DNA of 18,216 nt, taken from Ruminococcus sp. UBA3855. GTDB taxonomy: Bacteria; Bacillota; Clostridia; Oscillospirales; Ruminococcaceae. The stretch covers positions 1 through 18,216 of the forward strand of contig DGHF01000154.1 in the NCBI GenBank assembly GCA_002392545.1, given 5' to 3'. The position numbers and the translations under genes are program-made. Below, in pieces: positions 8,401-15,021 of the stretch. The notes under the pieces are model-generated. The model was not told the origin of the DNA and did not search any database. It saw only the letters and a list, made by a program, of their open reading frames with translations. Position 1 is the stretch's first letter, and each line of letters begins with the position of its first letter.

Positions 8401-9032
8401 GCATTATTTTGGGAATGTCGGTAAACAGTATAAGAAAAATAGCACACACCTGCCAGATACAGCAATCTTATCAGCATTTCATCTCCAATATCGACAACCT
8501 CACAGAAATACAAAGCCGGAATGATGTCAATAATGGTATGCAGTCCAACGGCAATGACAAGATATTTTTTATTTTTCAGTTTGTGCACTGCCACGAAAAC
8601 CAGCAATGACATTGCCACCGAAAACAAAATTCCAGTCATAAAAGAACCAGCTTCTAAAAAGCTGTCATAAATATCATTTTCCAGAACGTGACTAATGGCG
8701 AAACTTTCCATGACACTATGTCCGATTCCGTAGGAAACACAGTCCCGATACTGGTCATCATGCGGAATGCACCACCGGAATACAATATATCTCCCGACTT
8801 CCTCGAATATCCCCGACAGCAAAGCCGAAAGAACATAGAATAACCATGGATTTTCTTTCACATTGTCATTGAGGACAATTGCACGGGCAATCCCCCGAAA
8901 CACGGAAATGAATAAATAGGCAATCATTCCCACAATCAGCGGAAAAGTCCTTGCTGAACTTTTTTTCTTCCATACCATCCACACTATGAAAGGCACAGAA
9001 TAGGAAATCACCACAATCAGCAGAAAATACAT
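8397..9032 (-). CDS. YhfC-type glutamic intramembrane protease family protein
   Basis: The 211-residue protein is almost wholly hydrophobic, with about six or seven membrane spans and no cleavable signal peptide. Three motifs identify the YhfC / CAAX-protease-like superfamily: EEVGRY at residues 77-82 (paired glutamates, predicted catalytic), GIGHSVMES around residue 102-110 (His105, Glu109) and GLHTIIDIIPAL around 163-174 (His165, Asp169). Relatives of this superfamily cleave within membranes, but the substrate of the YhfC branch is not established. It begins nine bases after the DUF896 gene, with only a weak GGAAATAAT ribosome binding site, so it is probably co-translated with it. No terminator separates it from secG, whose promoter overlaps its stop codon. 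The family is confident; activity is inferred. Confidence 0.8.
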   Translation of the reverse strand: MYFLLIVVISYSVPFIVWMVWKKKSSARTFPLIVGMIAYLFISVFRGIARAIVLNDNVKENPWLFYVLSALLSGIFEEVGRYIVFRWCIPHDDQYRDCVSYGIGHSVMESFAISHVLENDIYDSFLEAGSFMTGILFSVAMSLLVFVAVHKLKNKKYLVIAVGLHTIIDIIPALYFCEVVDIGDEMLIRLLYLAGVCYFSYTVYRHSQNNA

Positions 9033-9041
9033 GATAAAATA

Positions 9042-9245
9042 TTATTTCCCCAGTTTGCGCTTGTTTCCGTTTTCGTCCATGATATAGGTATGGTCAAGCT
9101 GAACCTGTAAACTTTGGCGGAACTCAAAACGATACTGGTCACGGAGTTTTTTCTGTTCGGCTTTTTCCTCATTGGTGAGACCTTCGGATTTCGCCTTTCT
9201 TGCAAGTTCGTTAATGCGGTCAATGAGTTGTTTTTCCATAATCAT
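9042..9245 (-). CDS. DUF896 (YnzC/UPF0291) family small protein
   Basis: A 67-residue, highly charged, helical protein whose sequence (IDRINELARKAKSEGLT followed by EEKAEQKKLRDQYRFEFRQS) is the typical DUF896 pattern: a two-helix hairpin followed by a short basic tail containing the DENGNKRKL segment. The family is widespread in Firmicutes; B. subtilis YnzC belongs to it and its function is poorly known. It should be cytosolic. ATG 9245 is chosen because AAAGGA lies about five bases before it; a second in-frame ATG is at 9239. It is first in a short run with the YhfC-type protease gene and sits directly behind a terminator-like hairpin (9257-9290), which is unusual. Confidence 0.88.
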   Translation of the reverse strand: MIMEKQLIDRINELARKAKSEGLTNEEKAEQKKLRDQYRFEFRQSLQVQLDHTYIMDENGNKRKLGK

Positions 9246-9256
9246 AATTTCCTTTC

Positions 9257-9290
9257 AAAAAAAAATAACGGCACTTCTAGAAGTACCGTT
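9257..9290 (-). terminator. Terminator-like hairpin immediately before the DUF896 ribosome binding site
   Basis: A near-palindrome at 9267-9290 folds, as minus-strand RNA, into a ten-base-pair stem with loop CUAG; the single irregular position is a U-G wobble in this orientation but a C-A mismatch in the other, which favours the minus strand. It is followed by A then nine U. The DUF896 Shine-Dalgarno begins at the next base, so it is either the end of the methyltransferase operon or a leader attenuator. Confidence 0.75.
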
Positions 9291-9424
9291 TTCTAAAAAA
9301 GAGACCAGATGATAATAATGGGGGAATTGGGGGATTTCTTAAATCCAATATTATTATAAACGGCAAACCTTAAAGTTTTCTGAAATTTTTAAAAAAATTT
9401 TTTAAGAATGATTTTTTGCAGTCA
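9291..9424 (-). promoter_or_regulatory. AT-rich leader region upstream of the DUF896 gene
   Basis: The gap between the methyltransferase stop and the terminator-like hairpin holds a minus-strand TATAAT (9362-9357 area) in a very AT-rich context but without a recognisable -35, a small perfect hairpin (GGATTT/AAATCC, 9332-9346) and two CCCCC tracts in similar contexts. A weak promoter plus attenuator leader is possible; this is only suggestive. Confidence 0.3.
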
Positions 9425-10111
9425 TTATTTCTGACAGCAGAAAACACCTTCCGCCAAGACATTGCCCATCTTGACACGGCGGTACATACTGTTCAGGCGT
9501 TCACGCAGGGATTCCCTTGTTTCGAATGGCGGAGTAAAGGAATGATTCGGGACTAAAAGATGTTTAACAGCGAAATCTGTCCGTTTCATTTGTCCCTGAA
9601 TATAGAAGCATCCGCAGAAAATACCGCCTTTTTTCAGAACTCTGTAAGTCTCATGATAAGCAGATTCTTTGTCGGGGAATGCATGAAAGCCATTGAGTGA
9701 CAGCACAATGTCAAAAGTTTCGTCCGGAAATGGGAGATTCCCGACATCCCCTTGTAAAAAGTTGATGTTCGATACAGCCATTGCCTCGGCACGATAGCTG
9801 GCATTTCTCATCATTTCGGCGGAATAGTCCATACAGGTAATATCTGCCAAAGGAAGGCTTTTATACAAAGGCATTGTCAATACACCAGTACCGACCGGAA
9901 TTTCCAGCAATTTCCCTGAAAAATTTTCTGGAATGCCTGACATGGCGCACTGCATCCAGCGTGCAGTGCTTTCCTCATCAAATCCCCACATAATTTTATT
10001 TGCGATTTTTCCGGAAGTGGTGGAATAAGTAACAAGACCGTCATAAAATGACGAAAATTTTCCTCCCAAATCCTGATAAGAATTCTGAATATCCTGTTTT
10101 CTTTCTTTCAT
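9425..10111 (-). CDS. Class I SAM-dependent methyltransferase
   Basis: The 228-residue protein has the Rossmann-type methyltransferase motifs in order: motif I LEIPVGTGVLT (residues 69-79), the acidic strand-2 end CMDYSAEMM (Asp95), the GDVGNLPFPDETFD block (121-134) and the post-motif VLKKGG (158-163). It is a UbiE/Methyltransf_11-like fold, and the IPVGTG variant of motif I is unusual but intact. No target-recognition domain for DNA or tRNA is visible, so the substrate is unknown and may be a small molecule. ATG 10111 is chosen because AGGAGG is seven bases upstream; the longer frame to 10132 overlaps that site. It lies 24 bases behind the NADAR-family gene, with which it is probably co-transcribed. 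Confidence 0.82.
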   Translation of the reverse strand: MKERKQDIQNSYQDLGGKFSSFYDGLVTYSTTSGKIANKIMWGFDEESTARWMQCAMSGIPENFSGKLLEIPVGTGVLTMPLYKSLPLADITCMDYSAEMMRNASYRAEAMAVSNINFLQGDVGNLPFPDETFDIVLSLNGFHAFPDKESAYHETYRVLKKGGIFCGCFYIQGQMKRTDFAVKHLLVPNHSFTPPFETRESLRERLNSMYRRVKMGNVLAEGVFCCQK

Positions 10112-10135
10112 TTCAATTCCTCCTGATAACATGAT

Positions 10136-10780
10136 TTATTTTTTGGATATGACAAAAGCCTGATGGAATTTCAAAAAGTCCTCTCTGTGAAGTTCCGGAA
10201 TTTCCCCGTACATTTCCAGCAACAGCCGGATAATTGCCACGCTTCTGGCTTGTGTATTGATACTTTTTTCTGGATTGAATTCAATGTCTGTGAAATGGGT
10301 ATATTGTGTAATCTGCTGAATTTCGTCCTGTGAGAGGGATTCTCTAACCGCCATGATATAGATGTAATCATAGAATAATGTTTTAGGTTCTAAGGGGAAT
10401 ATTTCACCATTGAGGTCAAAATGTTGCAATGTGCCGGAATTTCTCAGACGCTGGTCTTTTTTTGCATCTTTGGGGTGAACCTGAAGCAAATCCCCATATG
10501 CACCGCCATTCGTGAAAACTTTAGAACTCTGAAAGACATTTTCGAGGTAATAGCCTTGCAATTTCAGATTGAATGCGCTCAGTTTCACACCGAGTGGTTT
10601 TTTACTTTTGGTACTGATTTCCAGCGGGACAGCATCAGGATTTCCGGAAATAATTGCCTGATGAAGTGAATCAATGGATTTTTGCTTTTGAGAGAGGGCA
10701 AAACCAGAAAACCATTCAAAGGAATAAAGCCATTCCCTGATTTTTCCGTCAGAAATATAATAAGCAGGTCTTTTCGCCAT
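10136..10780 (-). CDS. NADAR-family protein, DarT1-associated antitoxin-like
   Basis: This 214-residue cytosolic protein matches the pattern I associate with DarT1-associated NADAR antitoxins: an N-terminal FEWFSGFALSQKQKSIDSLH, LGVKLSAFNLKL, a central ENVFQSSKVFTNGG (Glu80, Gln84, Lys87), PKDAKKDQRLRNSG (Asp105, Lys107), FPLEPKTLFYDYIYI and IEFNPEKSINTQARS. NADAR proteins remove ADP-ribose from guanine bases and so counter DarT-type ADP-ribosyltransferase toxins that modify DNA. Here no DarT-like toxin gene is adjacent; the operon partner is a SAM methyltransferase. ATG 10780 follows AGGAGG at seven bases. There is no space for a promoter between the terminator-like hairpin after the lipoprotein gene and this start, so transcription probably comes by read-through or from inside the lipoprotein gene. 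The family call rests on remembered sequence pattern, not a search. Confidence 0.68.
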   Translation of the reverse strand: MAKRPAYYISDGKIREWLYSFEWFSGFALSQKQKSIDSLHQAIISGNPDAVPLEISTKSKKPLGVKLSAFNLKLQGYYLENVFQSSKVFTNGGAYGDLLQVHPKDAKKDQRLRNSGTLQHFDLNGEIFPLEPKTLFYDYIYIMAVRESLSQDEIQQITQYTHFTDIEFNPEKSINTQARSVAIIRLLLEMYGEIPELHREDFLKFHQAFVISKK

Positions 10781-10802
10781 TTTTAAACCTCCTGATTGTT
10801 TG

Positions 10803-10836
10803 GAAAAGTATTCCCTACCGGAAAGCCAGCAGGGAA
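10803..10836 (-). terminator. Terminator-like hairpin after the solute-binding lipoprotein gene
   Basis: As minus-strand RNA, TTCCCTGCTGG (10836-10826) pairs with CCGGTAGGGAA (10821-10811) across a CTTT loop, two pairs being wobble, then ATACTTTTCC. The U-run is short, so termination is probably partial, which would allow read-through into the NADAR gene that begins 23 bases later. Confidence 0.6.
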
Positions 10837-10849
10837 ACAGAGAATAAAA

Positions 10850-12298
10850 TTACTTGATTGCAGCGTTATATGTCTTGATAACATCATCAATTGCCGCTGA
10901 CCAGTTGTCACGCAGAACAGCCCAGCTGTCAACAGAATCAGGATAAGACAGCAAAGCATCCATGAGGTTATTCATAATACCACGGGTTTCATAAGTATAA
11001 TCGCCGTCGCCGTACATAGTTGAGCCCATGCCATAGCCGAAATCAAATACAGTGGTAGTATCTTCCTTGTAATCCATGATAGCATCATACTGTTCTTCGG
11101 TTCTGAAACCAAGGACATTACCGGAAGCGGATTTTTCTTCAATTAAAGCCTTTTGTTTAGCGGCTTCTCTGTATTCGTCATTGGTTTCAGCCAGACGTTC
11201 ACAAAGAATATATGTGCCGACAGCATCGCCCTTTGTGGAGTTTTTAACAAGCATTTTCGCCGCATAGTTACCGCAGAGGTAATACTCATCAGCATCGGGA
11301 GACTTCGGGAATGGTACAACCATCAAGTCTGCATCAGGATTTTTTGCATTAGAGGCATTCAAAGCCCAGTCAGCCATACCATAGAAAAGGATATTTCCGG
11401 TATCGGGGAAATTTCCGTACCAAGTGCCGTCATAAAGGTTGAGACTCTGCATTTCAGCAAGCAGATTTTCAGCGGCTTCAATGTCGGGGTCAGAAATATT
11501 ATTGGTGAATTGCTTACCGTCAAAATTGATGATTGTCTTACCAGTAGACTGTACAACCGCCTGACCGAACCAGCCACAAATTCCATAACGTTCGGTACTG
11601 CCGTCACCATTCTTGACGAAAGTTTTCATCATATCCATGAAAGCATCCCAGTCCCACTTATCTTTTTTATAGAGTTCATAGGGGTCGTCAAGACCGTTTT
11701 CTTCGCACATCTGACGGCTGTATGTAATTAACAGAGGGTCAGAAATTGCATATGGTACAACATAATGTTTCCCATTGTATTCATACATATCAATTGCACT
11801 TCTGATACCGTCCCATACTTCATCTTCGAGGTCGATATAATCATCTAAAGGCTGATACTGGTCTTTATAAACACCGTTCGGGAGTGCATCCCATTCATAA
11901 GGGAACATATCCACAGGGTCGCCGCCAAGAATGCGGTTTGTCAGGGTATCAAACTTGTCATCAGAAGTGCACTGAATCCATTCTACTTTTCCATGGAACT
12001 GGTCTTCGAATAAAGTCATTGCAACAGAACGGTCATTATTATTAGTCGGGTTCAGGTCGTAAGTTGCCAGCCAATAGATAGTTTCTCCGCCCAAATCTTT
12101 AGCGTTTTCGACTTCTGCCTCTGCAACGGAAACGTCGTCTTTTTCCTTGTAGTGACTGCTGTCTTCAGCGGAGGAAGCCGAACCGCCACCGCCGTTACTG
12201 CCACCGCCCCCATTTTCGGAACTGCCACCGCAAGCAGTCATGGAAAACAGCATTGTCAGGCTGAGAACTCCGGCGAAAATTCTGGTTAAATTTTTCAT
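10850..12298 (-). CDS. ABC transporter extracellular solute-binding lipoprotein, sugar type
   Basis: The 482-residue protein has a lipoprotein signal peptide (MKNLTRIFAGVLSLTMLFSM then TAC, lipid-modified Cys23), a Gly/Ser-rich linker (about residues 24-50) and then a family-1 periplasmic-binding fold typical of carbohydrate ABC importers, with segments such as NRILGGDPVDMFPYEWDALP and a C-terminal helix. It should be anchored on the outer face of the membrane and deliver a sugar or oligosaccharide to a permease. No permease or ATPase gene is adjacent, so it is an orphan binding protein that must use components encoded elsewhere. A strong promoter with a palindromic spacer precedes it, hinting at sugar-responsive control. 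The ATG at 12298 is set by the signal peptide; its ribosome binding site is weak (AAGAAG). The substrate cannot be told from sequence. Confidence 0.87.
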   Translation of the reverse strand: MKNLTRIFAGVLSLTMLFSMTACGGSSENGGGGSNGGGGSASSAEDSSHYKEKDDVSVAEAEVENAKDLGGETIYWLATYDLNPTNNNDRSVAMTLFEDQFHGKVEWIQCTSDDKFDTLTNRILGGDPVDMFPYEWDALPNGVYKDQYQPLDDYIDLEDEVWDGIRSAIDMYEYNGKHYVVPYAISDPLLITYSRQMCEENGLDDPYELYKKDKWDWDAFMDMMKTFVKNGDGSTERYGICGWFGQAVVQSTGKTIINFDGKQFTNNISDPDIEAAENLLAEMQSLNLYDGTWYGNFPDTGNILFYGMADWALNASNAKNPDADLMVVPFPKSPDADEYYLCGNYAAKMLVKNSTKGDAVGTYILCERLAETNDEYREAAKQKALIEEKSASGNVLGFRTEEQYDAIMDYKEDTTTVFDFGYGMGSTMYGDGDYTYETRGIMNNLMDALLSYPDSVDSWAVLRDNWSAAIDDVIKTYNAAIK

Positions 12299-12353
12299 AA
12301 AGCATCATCTTCTTTCTGTAATATTTTCCTTTTGGGAGTAACATACTAAACTC

Positions 12354-12382
12354 ATTATACCTTTTTTCGTGAAAAAAGTCAA
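12354..12382 (-). promoter_or_regulatory. Promoter of the solute-binding lipoprotein gene with palindromic spacer
   Basis: On the minus strand TTGACT (12382-12377) and TATAAT (12359-12354) are 17 bp apart. The spacer holds the inverted repeat CTTTTTTCACGAAAAAAG (12378-12361; 8-bp arms, two-base centre), which could be a repressor operator lying between the hexamers. Confidence 0.8.
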
Positions 12383-12411
12383 TAGAATTTATGAATTTGT
12401 TTCATTCTTTA

Positions 12412-14115
12412 TCATGATTGGATAGGTTCAGTCAAAATTGTACCATACTTTTGAATTTCAAATTGAGGATACTCTTCAAGCAAATCAGAACGGATGTAAA
12501 TATGTTCCCAACCTTCAGCATAACTAAATTTCCATATTTTACCGTAATTGTAATCGCCAATCCAATAATAAGTGACACCTTCCAATTGTTCTTCTGAAAA
12601 TACGTGTTCAATCGGGCAAGTGCCAATAATCAAATCAGGCAATCCAATTTTTTGCCATTGTTCGAATATTTTAGCATTTTCCTCATCAGTGGTATATTTC
12701 CAAATTAGCCAGTGTTCCTGATTTTGATAAGTATTATAGTAAGGAGAACAATTATTGTCATTGCCAAGAGCTTCAATTGTTACAGGCAGTGCCATACATA
12801 ATGGCTGATTGAAGGTAATGTTCATCTCGTCTGTGATAGGTAAAGTTTCATCCCAAGGCATAGGATTATCACTCTCCCACTTCCAATTGAAAAGAATCTT
12901 TCGATTTTCAATATGATTTTCTTTGATAAAATCTAAAATTTCCTGAGGTCCATAAGGATGTACAATTTCCAGATAGGAGCTGACAGCGGTATAAAACAAC
13001 GGCATACAAAATATCACTGTGATGATTGTTTTTCCCATTTTTTTGATGAAAGCAGAGTTAATTTTTTGCAATAAGTCTCCATAAATGTTAGGAATTTCCA
13101 TATCATCATCAAAAAGTATCCATAAAATGAAAATAAAGAACAATGTGAAAACACCTAAATTATGCAGTTCAAAATATACAAACACTGAAAAAGTAGTGCT
13201 CATCAGATAAGGAATCATTGTCACCAGCAATTTTTTATTTTGGTGCAGAAGCGGAATGAATACAACCCACATCAAAATCCCCGCCACACAACCTAAATAA
13301 ATCATATTTTTGAAATTCAAGGCATTATCTTCATGCATGATTGTACCAAAAGTAGAGTCAAAAATAAACAGCGGAAAGTAGAAGAGAAGACTTGTAAAAT
13401 TTTCACGTGAAAATGTCCCAAAGAAAACATCTTTCGCAGGGGAACAACATACATACAAAAGCAACGCACAAATTAAAATTACCCATAGCCACCAAAAACG
13501 CTTATCTTTCAAAACGTCACGATATTGTTTTGACTGGTAGTATTCTCTGAGAATTTCCCCTGTCCACACAATGCAAAGCCCTCCAGCAATCAAAACACCA
13601 TAAGCACTGGTAAAGCAGAGAAATATCAATGAAAGAACATATTGTGCCGTTTTGGAATTCCTTTCCCGATAGAACATGGCAGAAAGGAAAATGGCAAGCC
13701 CCATCATGCAATAAGGTCTTGTATGAACGCTTTGCAGGTAAAAAACAAAAAATGTAAATGGGATATAACATTTCAGCCATCGTGGAAATGGCGAACGAAA
13801 TAATAACAGATACATAGAAATACAATTGAATACCATTGTAATTACAAAAATAGTAATTTTATGTGGCAGTCCCATTCTTGCAAAGGGCATTAAAACAAAA
13901 TACCATAATGGCGGATGTCCTTCATAATGTCCAACATCTGTAAGAATTTCTTTGATAGAGGCAAATTTTGCAATTTGCCAAGCTTGCGTTTCATCAAACC
14001 AAGGTTCATGGAAATGTCGAATCACACAGACCAATATCACCCAGACTGCAAAGACAACCCATTCCGCTGTACCGGCTGTTTGAGTAAGCAGTTTCTTTTT
14101 CAAATCTTCTTTCAT
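12412..14115 (-). CDS. GT-C family membrane glycosyltransferase-like protein
   Basis: The 567-residue protein has a short cytosolic N-terminus, about ten to twelve membrane spans, and a soluble C-terminal domain of about 190 residues. After the first span comes HEPWFDETQAWQIAKFA, the acidic first-loop motif (Asp-Glu) of GT-C/PMT-like glycosyltransferases, then EGHPPLWYFVLMPF, also typical of that group. Such enzymes use polyprenyl-phosphate sugars to modify lipids, glycans or proteins at the outer membrane face. ATG 14115 is chosen because GGGAGG lies seven bases upstream and because the extended -10 promoter lies just beyond; the open frame continues about 70 codons farther, through that promoter, so the extension is rejected. 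The gene is conspicuously AT-rich compared with its neighbours, which may mean foreign origin. Confidence 0.75.
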   Translation of the reverse strand: MKEDLKKKLLTQTAGTAEWVVFAVWVILVCVIRHFHEPWFDETQAWQIAKFASIKEILTDVGHYEGHPPLWYFVLMPFARMGLPHKITIFVITMVFNCISMYLLLFRSPFPRWLKCYIPFTFFVFYLQSVHTRPYCMMGLAIFLSAMFYRERNSKTAQYVLSLIFLCFTSAYGVLIAGGLCIVWTGEILREYYQSKQYRDVLKDKRFWWLWVILICALLLYVCCSPAKDVFFGTFSRENFTSLLFYFPLFIFDSTFGTIMHEDNALNFKNMIYLGCVAGILMWVVFIPLLHQNKKLLVTMIPYLMSTTFSVFVYFELHNLGVFTLFFIFILWILFDDDMEIPNIYGDLLQKINSAFIKKMGKTIITVIFCMPLFYTAVSSYLEIVHPYGPQEILDFIKENHIENRKILFNWKWESDNPMPWDETLPITDEMNITFNQPLCMALPVTIEALGNDNNCSPYYNTYQNQEHWLIWKYTTDEENAKIFEQWQKIGLPDLIIGTCPIEHVFSEEQLEGVTYYWIGDYNYGKIWKFSYAEGWEHIYIRSDLLEEYPQFEIQKYGTILTEPIQS

Positions 14116-14136
14116 AGTAAAACCTCCCATATTTTG

Positions 14137-14165
14137 ATTATACCATAATTTTAATGAGAAATCAA
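14137..14165 (-). promoter_or_regulatory. Extended -10 promoter of the GT-C glycosyltransferase gene
   Basis: On the minus strand TTGATT (14165-14160) and TATAAT (14142-14137) are 17 bp apart, with TGG before the -10. The start of transcription would be about 15 bases before the start codon. Between it and the rpsT promoter (14166-14269) I see only AT-rich DNA. Confidence 0.8.
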
Positions 14166-14269
14166 TATATTTTTCTGTTGACAGGTGAAGTTCAAAAAAA
14201 CAACGATACAATTGTAAGATATGCCAAAAAAGTGGAAAATTTTTAGTGAAAATTTCGTTGGAAAATCGC

Positions 14270-14298
14270 TTGCATTTTCCTGCAAAAGATGGTATAAT
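14270..14298 (+). promoter_or_regulatory. Sigma-A promoter of rpsT
   Basis: TTGCAT (14270-14275) and TATAAT (14293-14298) are 17 bp apart and TGG precedes the -10. It is divergent from the glycosyltransferase promoter about 105 bp away. Confidence 0.85.
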
Positions 14299-14304
14299 AA
14301 AAAT

Positions 14305-14421
14305 TGGGTATCGTAACGGCATATGATACATTGGGCGGTCGTACCGTCAGAAGTCAGCAACGTGTCTCGCTGGTTTCTACTTGTTTGATGCCGGACATTT
14401 TCAAAAAGGAGGTGCAACGGA
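14305..14421 (+). promoter_or_regulatory. Structured 5' leader of rpsT
   Basis: A leader of about 115 bases separates the predicted transcription start from the rpsT start codon. It contains a GTATC/GATAC stem, a GGCGGT-CGT-ACCGTC hairpin (14334-14348) and a CAGC/GCTG stem (14355-14372), and ends with AAAAAGGAGG nine bases before the ATG. Ribosomal protein leaders often carry autoregulatory sites; S20 is autogenously controlled in E. coli, but I do not recognise a known leader class here. Confidence 0.4.
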
Positions 14422-14676
14422 ATGCCGAATATTAAATCTGCAAAGAAGAGAGTCAAGGTAAACAAGACCAAGGCTGCTGCTAACAAGGCTAGAAAGTCTA
14501 ATCTCAAGACCATGATTAAGAAGGCTGAACTGGCTGCTGCTAACAATGCTCCTGACAAGGAAGCTGTTGTGAAGGCTGCTATCAAGCGTGTTGACCAAGC
14601 GTGTGCACACAATCTTCTGCACAAGAACAACGCAGCAAGAAAGAAGTCTCATCTTGCAAAGCTCCTGAATGCGTGA
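14422..14676 (+). CDS. rpsT: 30S ribosomal protein S20
   Basis: The 84-residue protein is extremely rich in Lys and Ala and starts MPNIKSAKKRVKVNKTKAA, the diagnostic N-terminus of bacterial S20. S20 binds the bottom of the 30S body, contacting 16S rRNA helices 9 and 44, and helps early small-subunit assembly. Length matches the family (about 85-90). It is a single-gene transcription unit with its own extended -10 promoter, a structured leader, an optimal Shine-Dalgarno and a bidirectional terminator. Codon use (repeated GCT GCT, AAG) is that of a highly expressed gene. Confidence 0.98.
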   Translation: MPNIKSAKKRVKVNKTKAAANKARKSNLKTMIKKAELAAANNAPDKEAVVKAAIKRVDQACAHNLLHKNNAARKKSHLAKLLNA

Positions 14677-14701
14677 GCTTGCAACCGTGCATAAAAAATC
14701 A

Positions 14702-14735
14702 ACTCCGCCTATCTCACAAGGCGGAGTATTTTTTT
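14702..14735. terminator. Bidirectional terminator between rpsT and the DUF378 gene
   Basis: ACTCCGCCT (14702-14710) and AGGCGGAGT (14719-14727) form a perfect nine-bp stem with an eight-base loop, followed by A and seven T. On the other strand it is followed by GATTTTTTAT, so it can also end the DUF378 transcript, whose stop is at 14738. Confidence 0.9.
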
Positions 14736-14737
14736 AC

Positions 14738-14968
14738 TTATCCAAGAGAGTGCATTCCCTCACGTTGTTCATCAGCAAGACGGAAAAGTAACGTACTGCA
14801 CCAGACTGCGGAAATTCCCACAAGAACATATACAATCCGGCTCAGTACAGAAGTTGCTCCGCCGAGCATCCATGCCACTAAATCAAATTCAAACAGACCC
14901 ACCAGACCCCAGTTAAGTCCGCCAATAATCAGCAGTGTCAGAAAAATTTTATCCCATACACGGTTCAT
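14738..14968 (-). CDS. DUF378 family two-helix membrane protein (YuzA-like)
   Basis: The 76-residue protein has two membrane segments, with the DUF378 hallmarks TLLIIGGLNWGLVGLFEFDLVA (first span, GGLNWGL) and LSRIVYVLVGISAVW (second span). The function of the family is unknown; B. subtilis YuzA is a member and I recall it as forespore-expressed. ATG 14968 is chosen because GAGGG is eight bases upstream and the family begins here; the open frame extends 21 codons further over a leader hairpin and is rejected. A candidate forespore-type promoter lies upstream and the gpr sporulation protease gene is two genes away. Confidence 0.88.
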   Translation of the reverse strand: MNRVWDKIFLTLLIIGGLNWGLVGLFEFDLVAWMLGGATSVLSRIVYVLVGISAVWCSTLLFRLADEQREGMHSLG

Positions 14969-14987
14969 CACATTTTCCCTCTTTTCT

Positions 14988-15016
14988 GTGAGCAGAGTTT
15001 GTGAAAACAAGCTCAC
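14988..15016 (-). promoter_or_regulatory. Hairpin in the DUF378 leader
   Basis: GTGAGC (15016-15011) and GCTCAC (14993-14988) form the outer stem and TTGT/ACAA an inner stem in minus-strand RNA. It lies about 10 bases before the ribosome binding site and lacks a U-run. Role unknown. Confidence 0.4.
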
Positions 15017-15021
15017 AACGT

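Noticed and set aside
9321..9334. Two G5 tracts considered as a G-quadruplex
   Set aside because: Only two tracts are present; an intramolecular quadruplex needs four.
11153..11731. 192-codon plus-strand frame opposite the lipoprotein gene
   Set aside because: Antisense to a clear lipoprotein gene, with no signal, ribosome binding site or recognisable domain.
14116..14331. N-terminal extension of the AT-rich glycosyltransferase by 72 codons
   Set aside because: The extension crosses the extended -10 promoter and a GGGAGG ribosome binding site that match a start at 14115.
14151..14630. 159-codon minus-strand frame opposite rpsT
   Set aside because: Leu/Ala-rich complement of the Lys/Ala codons of rpsT; it also spans the rpsT promoter and leader.
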